Both the position numbers and the translations under genes were made by a program. Below the pieces are notes generated by a model. The model saw only the letters and a program-made list of their open reading frames with translations, had not been told where the DNA came from and did no database searches. 64,000 bases of DNA from Narthecium ossifragum. Taxonomy: Eukaryota; Streptophyta; Magnoliopsida; Dioscoreales; Nartheciaceae. The DNA lies in the NCBI GenBank assembly GCA_963920575.1, contig OY986969.1, positions 16,415,288 to 16,479,287 on the forward strand. Reading direction: 5' to 3'. Positions 10,605-20,491 of the stretch are shown here, one piece after another (the stretch's first letter is position 1; every line of letters begins with the position of its first letter).

Positions 10605-10962
10605 TCCGATCGATCCCCCTCAGGATGTTGGATCGATCGGTCTCTTGAAATCTCCAATCTTCTATTTACGCCCGAGTCCGATCGATGGATGGATCGATCG
10701 AACTCTGCTCCTCTAAAAAGCATACGTTCTGTCACCCTTTAATTTCCAAGTCCGATCGATCGAATTATGAGTGTTGGATCGATCGGTTGAGTAAAAATCC
10801 GCTGTTTTTGGCTTTTTCGGAGTCCGATCGATCGGACCATTGGTGTCGGATCGATCGGACCCTATAGGAGCGAAGAAGGGATCGATCGGATCATATTCAG
10901 CCAAAAAATGCATGTTCTGTCACGATTCTGCGTGGTCCGATCGATCGGCGGATCGATCGGAC
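10605..10962 (-). repeat. Paired GATCGATC palindrome array (J 3' LTR)
   Basis: Five facing pairs of the type TCCGATCGATC ... GGATCGATCGGA, plus one single copy, are spread over about 360 bp. Loops of 2-16 bases lie inside pairs and spacers of 35-70 bases between them. The tightest pair (near 10938-10962) can form a long, nearly uninterrupted hairpin. The copy in the 5' LTR is at 17022-17379. Confidence 0.85.
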
Positions 10963-11322
10963 TTCCAGCTTATTTTCGGTTCTGCCCTTCAGACTGCGCC
11001 ATCGGTACTAAAATTACCATAACTTCCTCTAGAAAACTCGGAATCACGAACAGTAAAATTCCCCAGAATCTACACTTCAAGAGCTTTCCAACCATATATG
11101 GTACATCATCTGGTTCTACATGAGCAGGTACAGATTAATTGTTGAAGGTGATCCATATACTCTTTTCAGCTTCTTTTAGCTTCAATTTCCTGCATTTTCC
11201 AAACAACCATGTAAAGCAACATATAGATATAAAAATAGTAATAAAAATGCTGATTAAGGATAATAATCTAGCAATTGAGATGGTTATAAGGCTATTTAGA
11301 GTCCACTTTCATGCACTCATCA

Positions 11323-11334
11323 CACCCCCCAACC
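11323..11334 (-). other. Polypurine tract of J
   Basis: On the minus strand GGTTGGGGGGTG adjoins the 3' LTR start. It is the same tract type as in A, C and I. Confidence 0.75.
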
Positions 11335-11699
11335 AGCTTATTGCTAGTCTCTAGCAATTCAAAGCGCATAGAATATAATTAAGCACACTAACGGTTCAAG
11401 GATGTAGACATGCATGATAAAAATTCTACCTTATCAAGTCGATAGTGTTTTATGCAGTACAGAGCATGGGAACTTCTTATACTTATACACATACTACCAA
11501 CACATGAAATCAACTTCTACACATCAAACATGCTAATCACCATCCAAAAGAACACATGTGACGTGACAAATAAATGTTACGTGCAGAGGAAACTTCTACC
11601 CACCATTAGTGCAAACACACTACTATCTTCATGACCAATCATCCAACCCTCGCACTTTAAGTATAGCATGCTCTTTCTTTGTCTTTTTTTTCTTTTCAA

Positions 11700-11874
11700 C
11701 TATCAAACACTTTGCCTTTTTACGCGAGCACTCTCCGCTTCTTGAGGCGCAGAGACCCGATTACTTAGCAAAACACTTAATAGGCTTTTTTTTTTTCAGT
11801 GGTTCTACCTTTTTACTCGAGCTCCCTGCTTCCTGAGGCAAGAACACCCGGTTACTCAGTAGATCACCTACTAG
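11700..11874 (-). other. Paired conserved stem-loops of J
   Basis: Two units, 11797-11874 (first on the minus strand) and 11700-11783 (second). The second has a closing stem in which all 16 positions pair when G-U is allowed (CTATTAAGTGTTTTGC with GCAAAGTGTTTGATAG). Loop motifs match A: AGTAATCGGGT, GCCTCA, CTCGCGTAAAAAGG. Confidence 0.7.
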
Positions 11875-12552
11875 TTGTTTAGGCACAGCTTTATCAAGCT
11901 CCAGAACTTTTTCTCCTTTTTTTTTCTCCATGCAATACTCAACACTAGCTAATGCTGAAATCATGGTCTAGATTAACAATTGCATGCTCATTCCTCTGGT
12001 GAGTATAATTACCACTGCACATAAAGTGTTCGTGTGTGGATCACATGATGTTATACTTTCAGATTATCACGCATGCAATCAATGTATTGGTCAATCCATA
12101 TGAAAGCAACATGCATAATAAGCATAAAAATTTTAGCTCATGTACAATTTCTAGTAACATAATCAATTCAACACCATTAAACTCAAAAGGTAGCATGCAT
12201 AAGGTCATGTATGCCTACACCCCCCAACCTAAAATTCACATTGTCCTCAATGTGTGCTAATCATGTAAATAAGCAGAAGGGAGTTAGCTGAATTTTCATA
12301 TATAGCATAAATAAAAATAGGAAATCGAAATAAGAGCGAGGCCACCTGACAGAATATCGATTATCTACTCAAGGCTCCTCATGGTGGCCGAATTTCTCAT
12401 CTCCAGAATAGTGGTCGAATTCCTCAAGCAAGGCAAACGGTGGTCCAACATCCTAAGAAATAAGAGAGCAAACAAAAACAAATGAAAACAAAAGCAAACA
12501 AACTAAAACAAACTATCCTAATCAAAAAGGGAAATGATAGATAGGAAAAAGA
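11875..12552 (-). other. 3' non-coding region of J
   Basis: There is no credible gene. It contains the phrase TAGGTTGGGGGGTGTAGGCA near 12219 (minus), resembling an upstream polypurine tract also present in A and C. Sequence similarity to the 3' regions of A and C is visible through most of it. Confidence 0.6.
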
Positions 12553-14067
12553 TCATCCCTCGTAGACAGGGTCTACGAGAGAAACGGTGTGCTCCTCAGG
12601 GTCCGCTTTCTCTGGAATCTGTTTCAAACGCTGTCCATTAACCGTAAATAATCTCCCATCCTTTGGGTCTTCAACTTCCACAGCCCCATTCTCAAATATT
12701 CTGCTAATGGTGAAGGGACCTGTCCAGCGTGATCTCAGCTTCCCAGGATGAAGATGCAGTCGTGCGTCATACAGATAAACTTGATGTCCTACTTGAAACG
12801 TCTTCCGCAAGATCTTCTTGTCATGGTAGGCCTTTGTCTTTGCCTTGAAGATCCTAGAACTCTCATAAGCATCATTCCTGAGTTCCTCCAACTCAGACAG
12901 CTGGAGTTTTCGTTCCTGACCTGCAGCATCCAAAGTAAGATTTAGTGACTTAATAGCCCAATATGCCTTATGTTCTAATTCAACTGGAAGATGACATGGT
13001 TTTCCATAAACAAGGCGAAACGGCGACATCCCCAAGGTAGTCTTGTAGGCAGTGTGATATGCCCACAACGCGTCTGATAGCCTCAAGGACCAGTCCTTTC
13101 GGTTGGGGCTCACTGTCTTCTCCAGGATTTGCTTTATCTCTCTATTGGCTAATTCAGCTTGGCCATTCGTCTGTGGATGATAAGCAGTGGAAATCTTATG
13201 TGTAACTCCATACCTGTGCATCAAAGCCTCAAAAGAGCGGTTACAAAAATGGGATCCTTGGTCACTAATAATGACCCTAGGAGTACCAAATCTAGACAAA
13301 ACATGCTCTTTAAGAAACTTGATGACAGTGGAATGATCATTATTCCTACATGCAATAGCCTCCACCCACTTAGACACGTATTCCACAGCCAACAATATAT
13401 ATAAATAGCCAAAAGAAGAAGGGAAGGGTCCCATAAAGTCTACACCCCAACAATCAAAAATCTCGACAGCTTGAATTGGGTTCAAAGGCATCATATGTCT
13501 CCTAGATAAAGCTCCTAGTGTTAGGCATCTATCACAAGATTTGCAGAAAATATTAACATCACGAAACATAGTAGGCCAGTAAAAACCACGTTGAAGAATT
13601 TTAGCAGCAGTCTTTTTCATTGAAAAATGGCCTCCACATGCATGAGAGTGACAGAATGTAATGATGCTTTCGATTTCATAATCAGGGACACACCGGCGCA
13701 TAAGCTGGTCAGGACAATACTTAAACAGACAAGAATCATCCCAATAAAATTTCTTTACCTCAACAAAAAATCTACGCTTATCCTGCGCACTCCAAAAGGA
13801 AGGGATCTCACGTGTCGCTAAGTAATTAACAATATGCGCATACCAGGGCAGTCGTGCAACTGAAAAGAGTTGCTCATCAGGGAAGTCATCCATGATTGGT
13901 GGCTCATTTTCCACTACTTCCACCATCAACCTTGATAGGTGATCAGCGACAATGTTCTCCACGGGAAAGCAGGGACTGATCGAGCACCTAAGAACAAAAG
14001 CAAAACAAACCAAAAACAAAAGCAAACATGCAAGCACACAACATAAAAATAACTCAAGCATTCTCAA
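12553..14067 (-). CDS. Integrase with RNase H tail (element J)
   Basis: A 504-aa open frame. The first 35 residues are hydrophobic and look like sequence at a deletion junction, not a domain. [12 protein letters not shown] then marks the extreme C-end of RNase H. An HHCC zinc module follows ([10 protein letters not shown] ... CKSCDRC, about residues 140-185), then the DDE core with WGVDFMGPF (first Asp), [10 protein letters not shown] (second Asp) and [11 protein letters not shown] (Glu), all three catalytic residues present. The C-terminal segment includes [11 protein letters not shown]. The frame is uninterrupted, unusual beside the broken elements around it. It inserts retroelement cDNA into chromosomes. 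The true start is uncertain; in an intact element this would be the end of a polyprotein. Confidence 0.85.
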   Translation of the reverse strand: MRMLELFLCCVLACLLLFLVCFAFVLRCSISPCFPVENIVADHLSRLMVEVVENEPPIMDDFPDEQLFSVARLPWYAHIVNYLATREIPSFWSAQDKRRFFVEVKKFYWDDSCLFKYCPDQLMRRCVPDYEIESIITFCHSHACGGHFSMKKTAAKILQRGFYWPTMFRDVNIFCKSCDRCLTLGALSRRHMMPLNPIQAVEIFDCWGVDFMGPFPSSFGYLYILLAVEYVSKWVEAIACRNNDHSTVIKFLKEHVLSRFGTPRVIISDQGSHFCNRSFEALMHRYGVTHKISTAYHPQTNGQAELANREIKQILEKTVSPNRKDWSLRLSDALWAYHTAYKTTLGMSPFRLVYGKPCHLPVELEHKAYWAIKSLNLTLDAAGQERKLQLSELEELRNDAYESSRIFKAKTKAYHDKKILRKTFQVGHQVYLYDARLHLHPGKLRSRWTGPFTISRIFENGAVEVEDPKDGRLFTVNGQRLKQIPEKADPEEHTVSLVDPVYEG

Positions 14068-14093
14068 GCATACAAGAAAGCAAATTGAGCAAA

Positions 14094-14723
14094 CTAAACT
14101 ACTATATACGAGACAAGGATTTTTAACCGCGCCCTTGGCGGCCGTGCCCTAGCACGATGATATGAAAAATCAGTAAGTGATATGACCTGAAAGGTTAACC
14201 TTAGTAGTGTCACCAAGGGTAATTTACCATGTGAATCTAAGTGGCATATGACAAGTGGGAGAACTAGCTTTTGCATTCTAACACCAATAAACAAAATAGC
14301 TAGATCTCTCAAATAGAAATATGTATCATCATTATGCTCAAGTTTCAGTGACTCATCCAATGACCTATCAATAATGTCATCATGCTCGTGGTCAAGGATG
14401 GTAAGATCACAAAATCTGAAATAAATCCGTCGAAGTTTAAAAATATCTATCAAGGTCATGTTCTTCCTGACTATCCAAGGAGATGAAATAAACACTGGAA
14501 ATATACCTCGCGGCTTAGAAGCAATGTCTTGAAGTTCAGCCGATGGAGGTTCAACGAATACCTGGTCCTGGTGGTCTTGGAAGTCTACCAGATCTTCCTC
14601 ATTGCTGGCCGGCCCGTACTGGAGTACTTCGTCTTCTTCCATATGATGTGTCCATCCGAGTTCGTGCACGCTAAAAGATGTGATTACCTCGCATAGTTGG
14701 CGTGCTTTCTCCTCGTCCTTCAT
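14094..14723 (-). CDS. Unassigned frame between gag and integrase (element J)
   Basis: A 209-aa open frame starting [14 protein letters not shown]. The N-terminal half is acidic ([23 protein letters not shown]). A central stretch [19 protein letters not shown] is followed by a leucine-rich part. The tail [18 protein letters not shown] comes from a GC-rich segment (GGCCGCCAAGGGCGCGG) and may be non-coding. I recognise no domain. Its position is where protease and reverse transcriptase should be, so it may be replacement or degenerate sequence. Confidence 0.4.
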   Translation of the reverse strand: MKDEEKARQLCEVITSFSVHELGWTHHMEEDEVLQYGPASNEEDLVDFQDHQDQVFVEPPSAELQDIASKPRGIFPVFISSPWIVRKNMTLIDIFKLRRIYFRFCDLTILDHEHDDIIDRSLDESLKLEHNDDTYFYLRDLAILFIGVRMQKLVLPLVICHLDSHGKLPLVTLLRLTFQVISLTDFSYHRARARPPRARLKILVSYIVV

Positions 14724-14768
14724 AAGTAACTGCAGAAGGAAAGAATCAAAATTAGGCTTGGTTTTAGC

Positions 14769-15752
14769 CTACTTAAGTAAGTCCAAAATCTCTTTCATAG
14801 AAAGTTGAGCTTGAGCAGAAACATGTGCATCTTCAGCATCAGAAGCATAAACATGTGCATTACTAACATTGGAATCATGATCATAGGCATAGTGAATGTT
14901 AGTATCATGAACATGCGTATGAGCGCTAAAATCATGTGCATATGCATCACCCACATTAAAATCAATAGCTTGTGCATCAATAGGACTAGAATTTTGAACA
15001 TGCACACTAGCACTACAATCATGAGCATATGCATCATCAACATGAGCATCTTGAGCATGTGCACCATAAGCATTAAAATCATGGATGTATGCATCAGAAG
15101 CACTAAAGTCATTGACACATGCATCATACGTGTTAGGCTCATCAACATGCACATCATGGGAAGTAGCAACATAAGTATCATGCACATAATCATCATAAGC
15201 ACTAGGATAAGAGTAGAAAGGCTCATTGTGTTGCTGATAGCTGCTGGACGTTAAGGCGACATTGGAATGCTTGTAGGATTTGGCATTGGAATGATCATGA
15301 TAACCATCCCAGCGCCCCGGAACCGTCTGTGTATAAGTCGTCTCCACAAGCTCATCCAAATATCTCATAGCTTCATCAGAATCAATCTGCAAAAACTCAC
15401 CCCTGCATCTTGTTTCAAGAATTTGACGTTCATGCTTAGTTAATCCATAATAAAAATAGCTAACTAAACGCCAATTAGGATAACCATGTTGAGGGCATGA
15501 AGCTATTAAACTGGTAAATCGCTGCCATGCATCACAAAATGATTCATTATCCTTTTGTGCAAAGGATGAAATTTCTGTTTTCAATGCATTACTCATATAA
15601 GTAGAACGATACTCATTGACAGAAACATGACTCGTTCTATTCTCCTCTCTCAATTCGTATATGCTTTTCTTACGAACTGTTGTTTGAGACATTCCATCTC
15701 TCGACTTCATAGAACATGATCTCAAATAGTATTGATATAATCTATTTTCCAT
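14769..15752 (-). CDS. Gag with Asp/His/Tyr/Ala-rich repeat tail (element J)
   Basis: A 327-aa open frame. Residues 40-140 match the Athila-type gag core (KDNESFCDAWQRFTSLIASC, SYFYYGLTKHERQILE, DEAMRYLDELVE). From about residue 185 to 315 the protein becomes a run of imperfect 8-11 residue repeats built on DAYAHD, DAHVDD and DFSAS, rich in Asp, His, Ala and Tyr. The usual CCHC zinc knuckle is absent. It would form the particle shell. The repeat tail is odd for gag and could bind metal or simply be an expanded microsatellite; no frame break is seen. Confidence 0.75.
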   Translation of the reverse strand: MENRLYQYYLRSCSMKSRDGMSQTTVRKKSIYELREENRTSHVSVNEYRSTYMSNALKTEISSFAQKDNESFCDAWQRFTSLIASCPQHGYPNWRLVSYFYYGLTKHERQILETRCRGEFLQIDSDEAMRYLDELVETTYTQTVPGRWDGYHDHSNAKSYKHSNVALTSSSYQQHNEPFYSYPSAYDDYVHDTYVATSHDVHVDEPNTYDACVNDFSASDAYIHDFNAYGAHAQDAHVDDAYAHDCSASVHVQNSSPIDAQAIDFNVGDAYAHDFSAHTHVHDTNIHYAYDHDSNVSNAHVYASDAEDAHVSAQAQLSMKEILDLLK

Positions 15753-15961
15753 CTTTTCTTTTTTTTCAGTTTTTTTTTTTTTTTGGTCAGTTTTTTTTTT
15801 AACAAGTAAAAATAAAACGAAAAATCAAAATAAAACTAAAAAGAAAATAAAGAAAACTAAGGAAAAAGAAATAAAAATCCAAAGAAAAAGGAACAAAGTT
15901 ACCGCCTTCGATGTATTCAATCATCGTGATCTGTTGATTCTTGACCTTTTCTGAACCGTCT

Positions 15962-15978
15962 CCCCGGCAACGGCGCCA
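15962..15978 (-). other. Primer-binding site of J, tRNA-Asp
   Basis: On the minus strand TGGCGCCGTTGCCGGGG lies five bases inside the 5' LTR. It is exactly complementary to the 3' end of plant tRNA-Asp as known (ending CCCCGGCAACGGCGCCA). Confidence 0.9.
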
Positions 15979-16953
15979 ATTTTTGATGTCGCTCAAATGT
16001 GTCACGCACAGTGGTCGCGGTGCAGTACAGCATAAGAGAGGTCGAATCCCACAGAGAGACAAGCAGGAAAGATCCAGAAATACAGATAATAATATATTGA
16101 AGACAATCAAGAAAGCTAACTAAACTAAATTAGATCAAAGGATTAATGATAATGTAATGTTAACTAAAGATATCAGGCTTTTGATAAGGCTAGGCTTCAG
16201 GAATCACTTCACTCGGATTTAGGCTCTTCTCTTCTCAATGGTCTATATAATACTCAGTTAAGGGATTCACATCCCAATCGCCTTAACCGGAAGATATAGA
16301 ATTATGAATCTGATAAAATATAAATGTCTCTTCCTATGATTGGTTCTTCCTTTTTATAGTTCTAACTTCATCCAACCAAACCTAAGAATACACGATACCA
16401 GCTGTCACTACAGGCAACGCGCAGCAAAAGTTCATCGGGACAAAGCCCTAACTCTAACCGGATCTCTAAGAATACACAATACCAACTCTCACAATCGGCA
16501 ATGCGCAATGCATAGCAAAGATCTCACGGGTTAGAGCCCCAACCTTATCTAACCAGATCCCTAAGAATACACAATACCAGCTGTCACTACGGGCAATGCA
16601 TAGCATAGGTCTCGCAAGACTCGGTAGGAGAATCAAAAGACAAGACTATGGGATTATAAGATCATGAAAGAAGCATGACTGGATTCATAATATTAATCAT
16701 CCACATAGAAGTTTATAATCTGAAAATAATATTTGAAGATCCAATACATAGAAAAGAGTTTAACAATGAAGATTAAAAACTATGAACCATTGTTGGAGAA
16801 GAAACCCTAATCCTCGCTAGATCATCCGTCCGCCATGCCCGCGGATTACTCGGCCATGGATGGAGATGTCTTCATCTTCTTCCTCTTGAAAAAGTCCTGA
16901 AAAGAGCCTCCAAAAACATCCAAGAAGTCCCCCTCAAACCCTAGAAAGGGTCC

Positions 16954-16961
16954 TATTTATA
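16954..16961 (-). promoter_or_regulatory. TATA box of J 5' LTR
   Basis: TATAAATA on the minus strand. It is the presumed promoter of element J, directly downstream of the palindrome array. Confidence 0.7.
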
Positions 16962-17021
16962 GCCCCAAAGTTCTCCATCAACGGATTTGATCTAAACCGT
17001 TGATTTAATCCACTGGGAACG

Positions 17022-17379
17022 TCCGATCGATCCCCCTCAGGATGTTGGATCGATCGGTCTCTTGAAATCTCCAATCTTCTATTTACGCCCGAGTCCGATC
17101 GATGGACGGATCGATCGAACTCTGCTCCTCTAAAAAGCATACGTTCTGTCACCCTTTAATTCCCAAGTCCGATCGATCGAATTATGAGTGTTGGATCGAT
17201 CGGTTGAGTAAAAATCCGCTGTTTTTGGCTTTTTCGGAGTCCGATCGATCGGACCATTGGTGTCGGATCGATCGGACCCTATAGGAGCGAAGGAGGGATC
17301 GATCGGATCATATTCAGCCAAAAAATGCATGTTCTGTCACGATTCTGCGTGGTCCGATCGATCGGCGGATCGATCGGAC
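17022..17379 (-). repeat. Paired GATCGATC palindrome array (J 5' LTR)
   Basis: Same arrangement as 10605-10962, with all five pairs kept. Only isolated base changes separate the two copies. Confidence 0.85.
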
Positions 17380-18743
17380 TTCCAGCTTATTTTCGGTTCT
17401 GCCCTTCAGACTGCGTCATCGGTACTAAAATTACCGTAACTTCCTCTAGGAAACTCGGAATCACGAACCGTAAAATTCCCCAGAATCTGCACTTCAAGAG
17501 CTTTCCAACCATATATGGTACATCATCTGGTTCTTCACGAGAAGGTACAGATTAATTGTTGAAGGTGATCCATATACTCTTGTCAGCTTCTTTTAGCTTC
17601 AATTTCCTGCATTTTCCAAACAACCATGTGAAGCAACATATAGATATAAAAATAGTAATAAAGATGCTGATTAATGATAATAATTTAGCAATTGAGATGG
17701 TTATAAGCTATTTAGAGTGCACTTTCATGCACTCATCAGCATGTGGTTAATGGAAGAAAGGGTGGACACTTTAGGAAAAATGGCTGGGAGGAATAAAGAA
17801 GGAAGGGAGAGGAGGCCAACAATCACTCTCTCCCGTCCTCTCTCTTTCCCTCTCTGCTACTCTCGGAAAGAGGGACCTCTCTAAGGCTGGTGGACAGATC
17901 TTCTTCCCTCTCTTTTTCATACGTGGATCTTCGTCTCCTCCATCTTTTCTTTTCTCTTTTATTCATGGCCCTGCGTGACTAAATCTTGATCCTTGGTCGA
18001 GAAGACTGAAACCTCGGAATCAATGAAACTGTGAGATCTAATTTATTTTTATTGTTCAGTTTATACTTGAGTATTGAATGTTCTTCTGAGATTAAATATT
18101 CATGATTGTCTTGTTTAATTGCTAGGAGGCCTACTAGTTTATTATTCATGGTGATCTACTGCTAGGTTTGATATCAAATTCGGAATTGTTTGATCCATCT
18201 AATCTGCGAAGCAACTAGGGTTTAATAATCTACTGGGTTTCAGAGATTGTTAGATCTTAGAAAGAATATTCAACTAGATTAAATGCAACCGCTTGTGCTT
18301 GTGTTGTTTAGCTTCATCGATCTCCCTATTCTTAAGGCTGCTACTAGATTAAATCTACAGCGCTTGTCTTAGGTTGTTTAGTAGTTAGGGTTAATTGGAT
18401 CGGTTATTTCTAATTAACTAAGATTGAGGAGAGATTCGAATTGAATTCGGACGATGAATATTCATGGTATGAATTGATTGATACTTGCATCTATGATCAG
18501 TTGTTGGATTTCGATGGTGGATGTTGACTCAGATCAAGGTTTGTTCTCTTGATTTAATTAAACTCTTCGCTTTAGATTATTTCTTTACTATTTTCCTCAC
18601 GTTTAAAACCCCCCATCTTTGTTCACTGAGCACAAAACTAGACTAAACACTCTTCGTGGGATCGACTCGTACTCGCACTGCTACATTAATCTTAAAGAGT
18701 ATTGGTTTTAATTTTTGAGTGCCTGCGACAACACATCATCTTA

Positions 18744-20491
18744 AAATCAGTCAAACATGCATCATCGAAGACAAAGGGGACATCCTTGCCTAGCAGTTCA
18801 CACATTGATCATTGGATCGTGCAATCGATCGATTAGACCGGCTGGTTCAGCTATTTTTTTGTTTATGGCTTTGTCACTTCTAAGGTTTACAACTGCCTTG
18901 GCACTTTAAAAGTTTTGGCTTTCTACATAACGCTGGCTTCTAGGGTTGGTCACAGTTGACTTGGCAATTGTCATTCCTCTCTTTTTGACAGGGTGTTAGA
19001 GAGTTGGCTCAATGAATTCTCAAGTTTAGCAATGGATTGGGTATTAAAATTACACTAGTTCTCTATTCTAGATATATAATTCCGAATTTTTGAAACTTCA
19101 CTTGTCAGGTCACGTCTTATTCCACTAATATTTTCATTCATTGCAGTCATAGACAAAAGGAGGGAACTCAATGTTGGTTCAGAGGTGGGTTGGGCTAGAG
19201 GGGCTGAAGTTGATTGTGGAAGGTACCCAAGATTTGGATTTACGGAAGGATTCGGTGGGTACTTGAAAGTAGTAGGATTAGTTGTATTATTTTGCTCGTG
19301 AAAGTTACATGCTATTATAGCTTCCAACTAAACTTAGGATGATTTCTCCAATCCGAATTATAAGTATTTCAACATGGGTTCTGAGATTTGGAAAAACCAT
19401 AAGTTGCATTAACGTATTCCTGAACAAAGTTAGAGAAATTGGTAGCCAAGTGACAATCAGTGATAGGGTGATCAGAACTAAAACAAAGGTCACACGTCTC
19501 AGGGGAAGTGTGAGGCAATGATTGAACAAGAGTTTGACCTATTTGTCGGTCAGGATCAACGAGCTAACCACTCGTACCAAAACTTCGGAGCTATAGTAGG
19601 GGCACCAATCTTGCCTATACCGTAGAGCCACGGTGCGGACCGACCTCGGTCAACCACCAGCACCACGGGCAGCACAGACACGCTACCCTTAGGCCGGGTC
19701 TGTTAGGAGCCCACCCCTGCCTTGGACAATTGTCCAGCACCAACAGGGGTCAAATACAGGAAGTTGCTGACTGGGCCTGTAGCCTGGCGCCAAGCCCACC
19801 TGGCCCGCAACCAAGGTCTACTGCGCCCATGACCAACAATCTCTCCCCAGCAACTACCCTGAGACCTCACTCTAATACCATGTGTAGGTCAGGATCAACG
19901 AGCTAACTACCCGTACCAAAACTCCAGAGCTATAGTAGGGGCACCCATCTCGCCTATACCGTAGAGCTGCGGTCCGGGCCGACCTCAGTCAACCGCCATC
20001 ACCACGGGCAGCGCAGACACGATGCCACCAGGCTGGGTTCGTTAGGAGCCCACCCTTGCTCTTGACAACTGTCCAGCACCAACAGGAGTCGAATACAGGA
20101 AGTTGCTGACTGGGCCTGCAGCCTGGCGTAAAGCCCACCTGGCCCGTAACCAAAGCCTGCAGCGCCCACGACCAACACTATTTTCATCTAATTTAAATCT
20201 TTAGTTATGAGGGCTACATGTGCGGAGAGACTTTGGAATTCAAAAATTTTATTAACTCCTAGAGAATTACAAACAGTGGCAGACTGACTCCTAAAAACTG
20301 AGACGTTATATTATGAATTTTCAGCAAGCTTGTCATACATCTCCCAAAGATCAGTTCCAGGCTTACTAAGAATAACACCCAGCAACAGGCTTCGACCATC
20401 ATCCTATAATGATCATTGAGACTGTAATAAAATGAATGGGCTAGCTGCCACTCAGGTACCTCATGATGAGGACACTCTCTAAGTAGATCCT
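18744..20491 (-). pseudogene. Degraded reverse transcriptase end and gag of element B
   Basis: 18744-18803 continues the RT/RNase H gene cut at 9100. It then jumps at about 18804 to gag-type sequence equivalent to element I from about 38330, so most of RT and the protease are deleted. Recognisable gag pieces on the minus strand: YPPNPSVNPNLGYLPQS and LSSLLLSMTAMNENISG (19055-19327) and PEWQLAHSFYYSLNDHY (about 20400-20470). Reading frames are broken. The TRIM sits inside (19544-20177), and element C cuts the gene at 20491; the N-terminal part resumes at 48471. Confidence 0.8.
19544..20177 (-). mobile_element. TRIM: miniature LTR retrotransposon
   Basis: Two direct repeats of about 296 bp, 19544-19838 and 19881-20177, both starting TGT and ending GACCAACA, flank an internal region of only 42 bp. 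The TSD CTATT lies at 19539-19543 and 20178-20182. On the minus strand the internal region begins with a tRNA-Met-like primer site TGGTATTAGAG (19870-19880) and ends with a purine run GGGGAGAT. It has no coding capacity. It must have been moved by proteins of another element. The two LTRs differ at many positions, so it is not recent. Confidence 0.9.

Larger units (their letters stand above)
9574..11322 (-). repeat. 3' LTR of J
   Basis: A 1749-bp LTR. On the minus strand it starts TGATGAGTGCATG, the same U3 start as A, C and G. It ends GAGCGACATCA, a different U5. It differs from the 5' LTR by scattered substitutions and a small indel near 16500. Confidence 0.9.
9574..17738 (-). mobile_element. 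Young Athila-like element J, lacks reverse transcriptase
   Basis: A complete 8165-bp insertion with TSD GCATG (9569-9573 and 17739-17743) and LTRs that are nearly identical by eye over about 1750 bp, hence recent. Minus-strand order: 5' LTR (15984-17738), tRNA-Asp primer site (15962-15978), gag (14769-15752), an unassigned frame (14094-14723), integrase (12553-14067), paired stem-loops, polypurine tract (11323-11334), 3' LTR (9574-11322). Protease, reverse transcriptase and most of RNase H are missing between gag and integrase. Being recent yet lacking these enzymes, it was presumably copied in trans. Confidence 0.92.
15984..17738 (-). repeat. 5' LTR of J
   Basis: A 1755-bp LTR, partner of 9574-11322. 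It holds the palindrome array (17022-17379) and a TATA box (16954-16961). The U3 third matches the A/C/G families, whereas R/U5 matches element M. Confidence 0.9.
9106..18738 (+). mobile_element. Solo LTR S1, split by element J
   Basis: The TSD TCTTA lies at 9101-9105 and 18739-18743. The LTR starts TGATGATGATGCAT and ends GCGACAACACATCA; without J it is about 1463 bp (9106-9573 plus 17744-18738). The right end carries GTGGGATCGACTCGTACTCG, a usual U5 phrase. There is no internal region, so it is a solo LTR from LTR-LTR recombination. It interrupts element B between RNase H and reverse transcriptase. No other copy of this LTR family is in the window. Confidence 0.85.

Noticed and set aside
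10605..10962. CRISPR-like array
   Set aside because: Repeats are palindromic pairs of unequal spacing within LTRs of a plant genome; spacers are shared between arrays and no cas-like gene exists.
14795..15254. Met/Leu- or Ile/Ser-rich frames on both strands
   Set aside because: They are shadows of the gag repeat of J in other frames.
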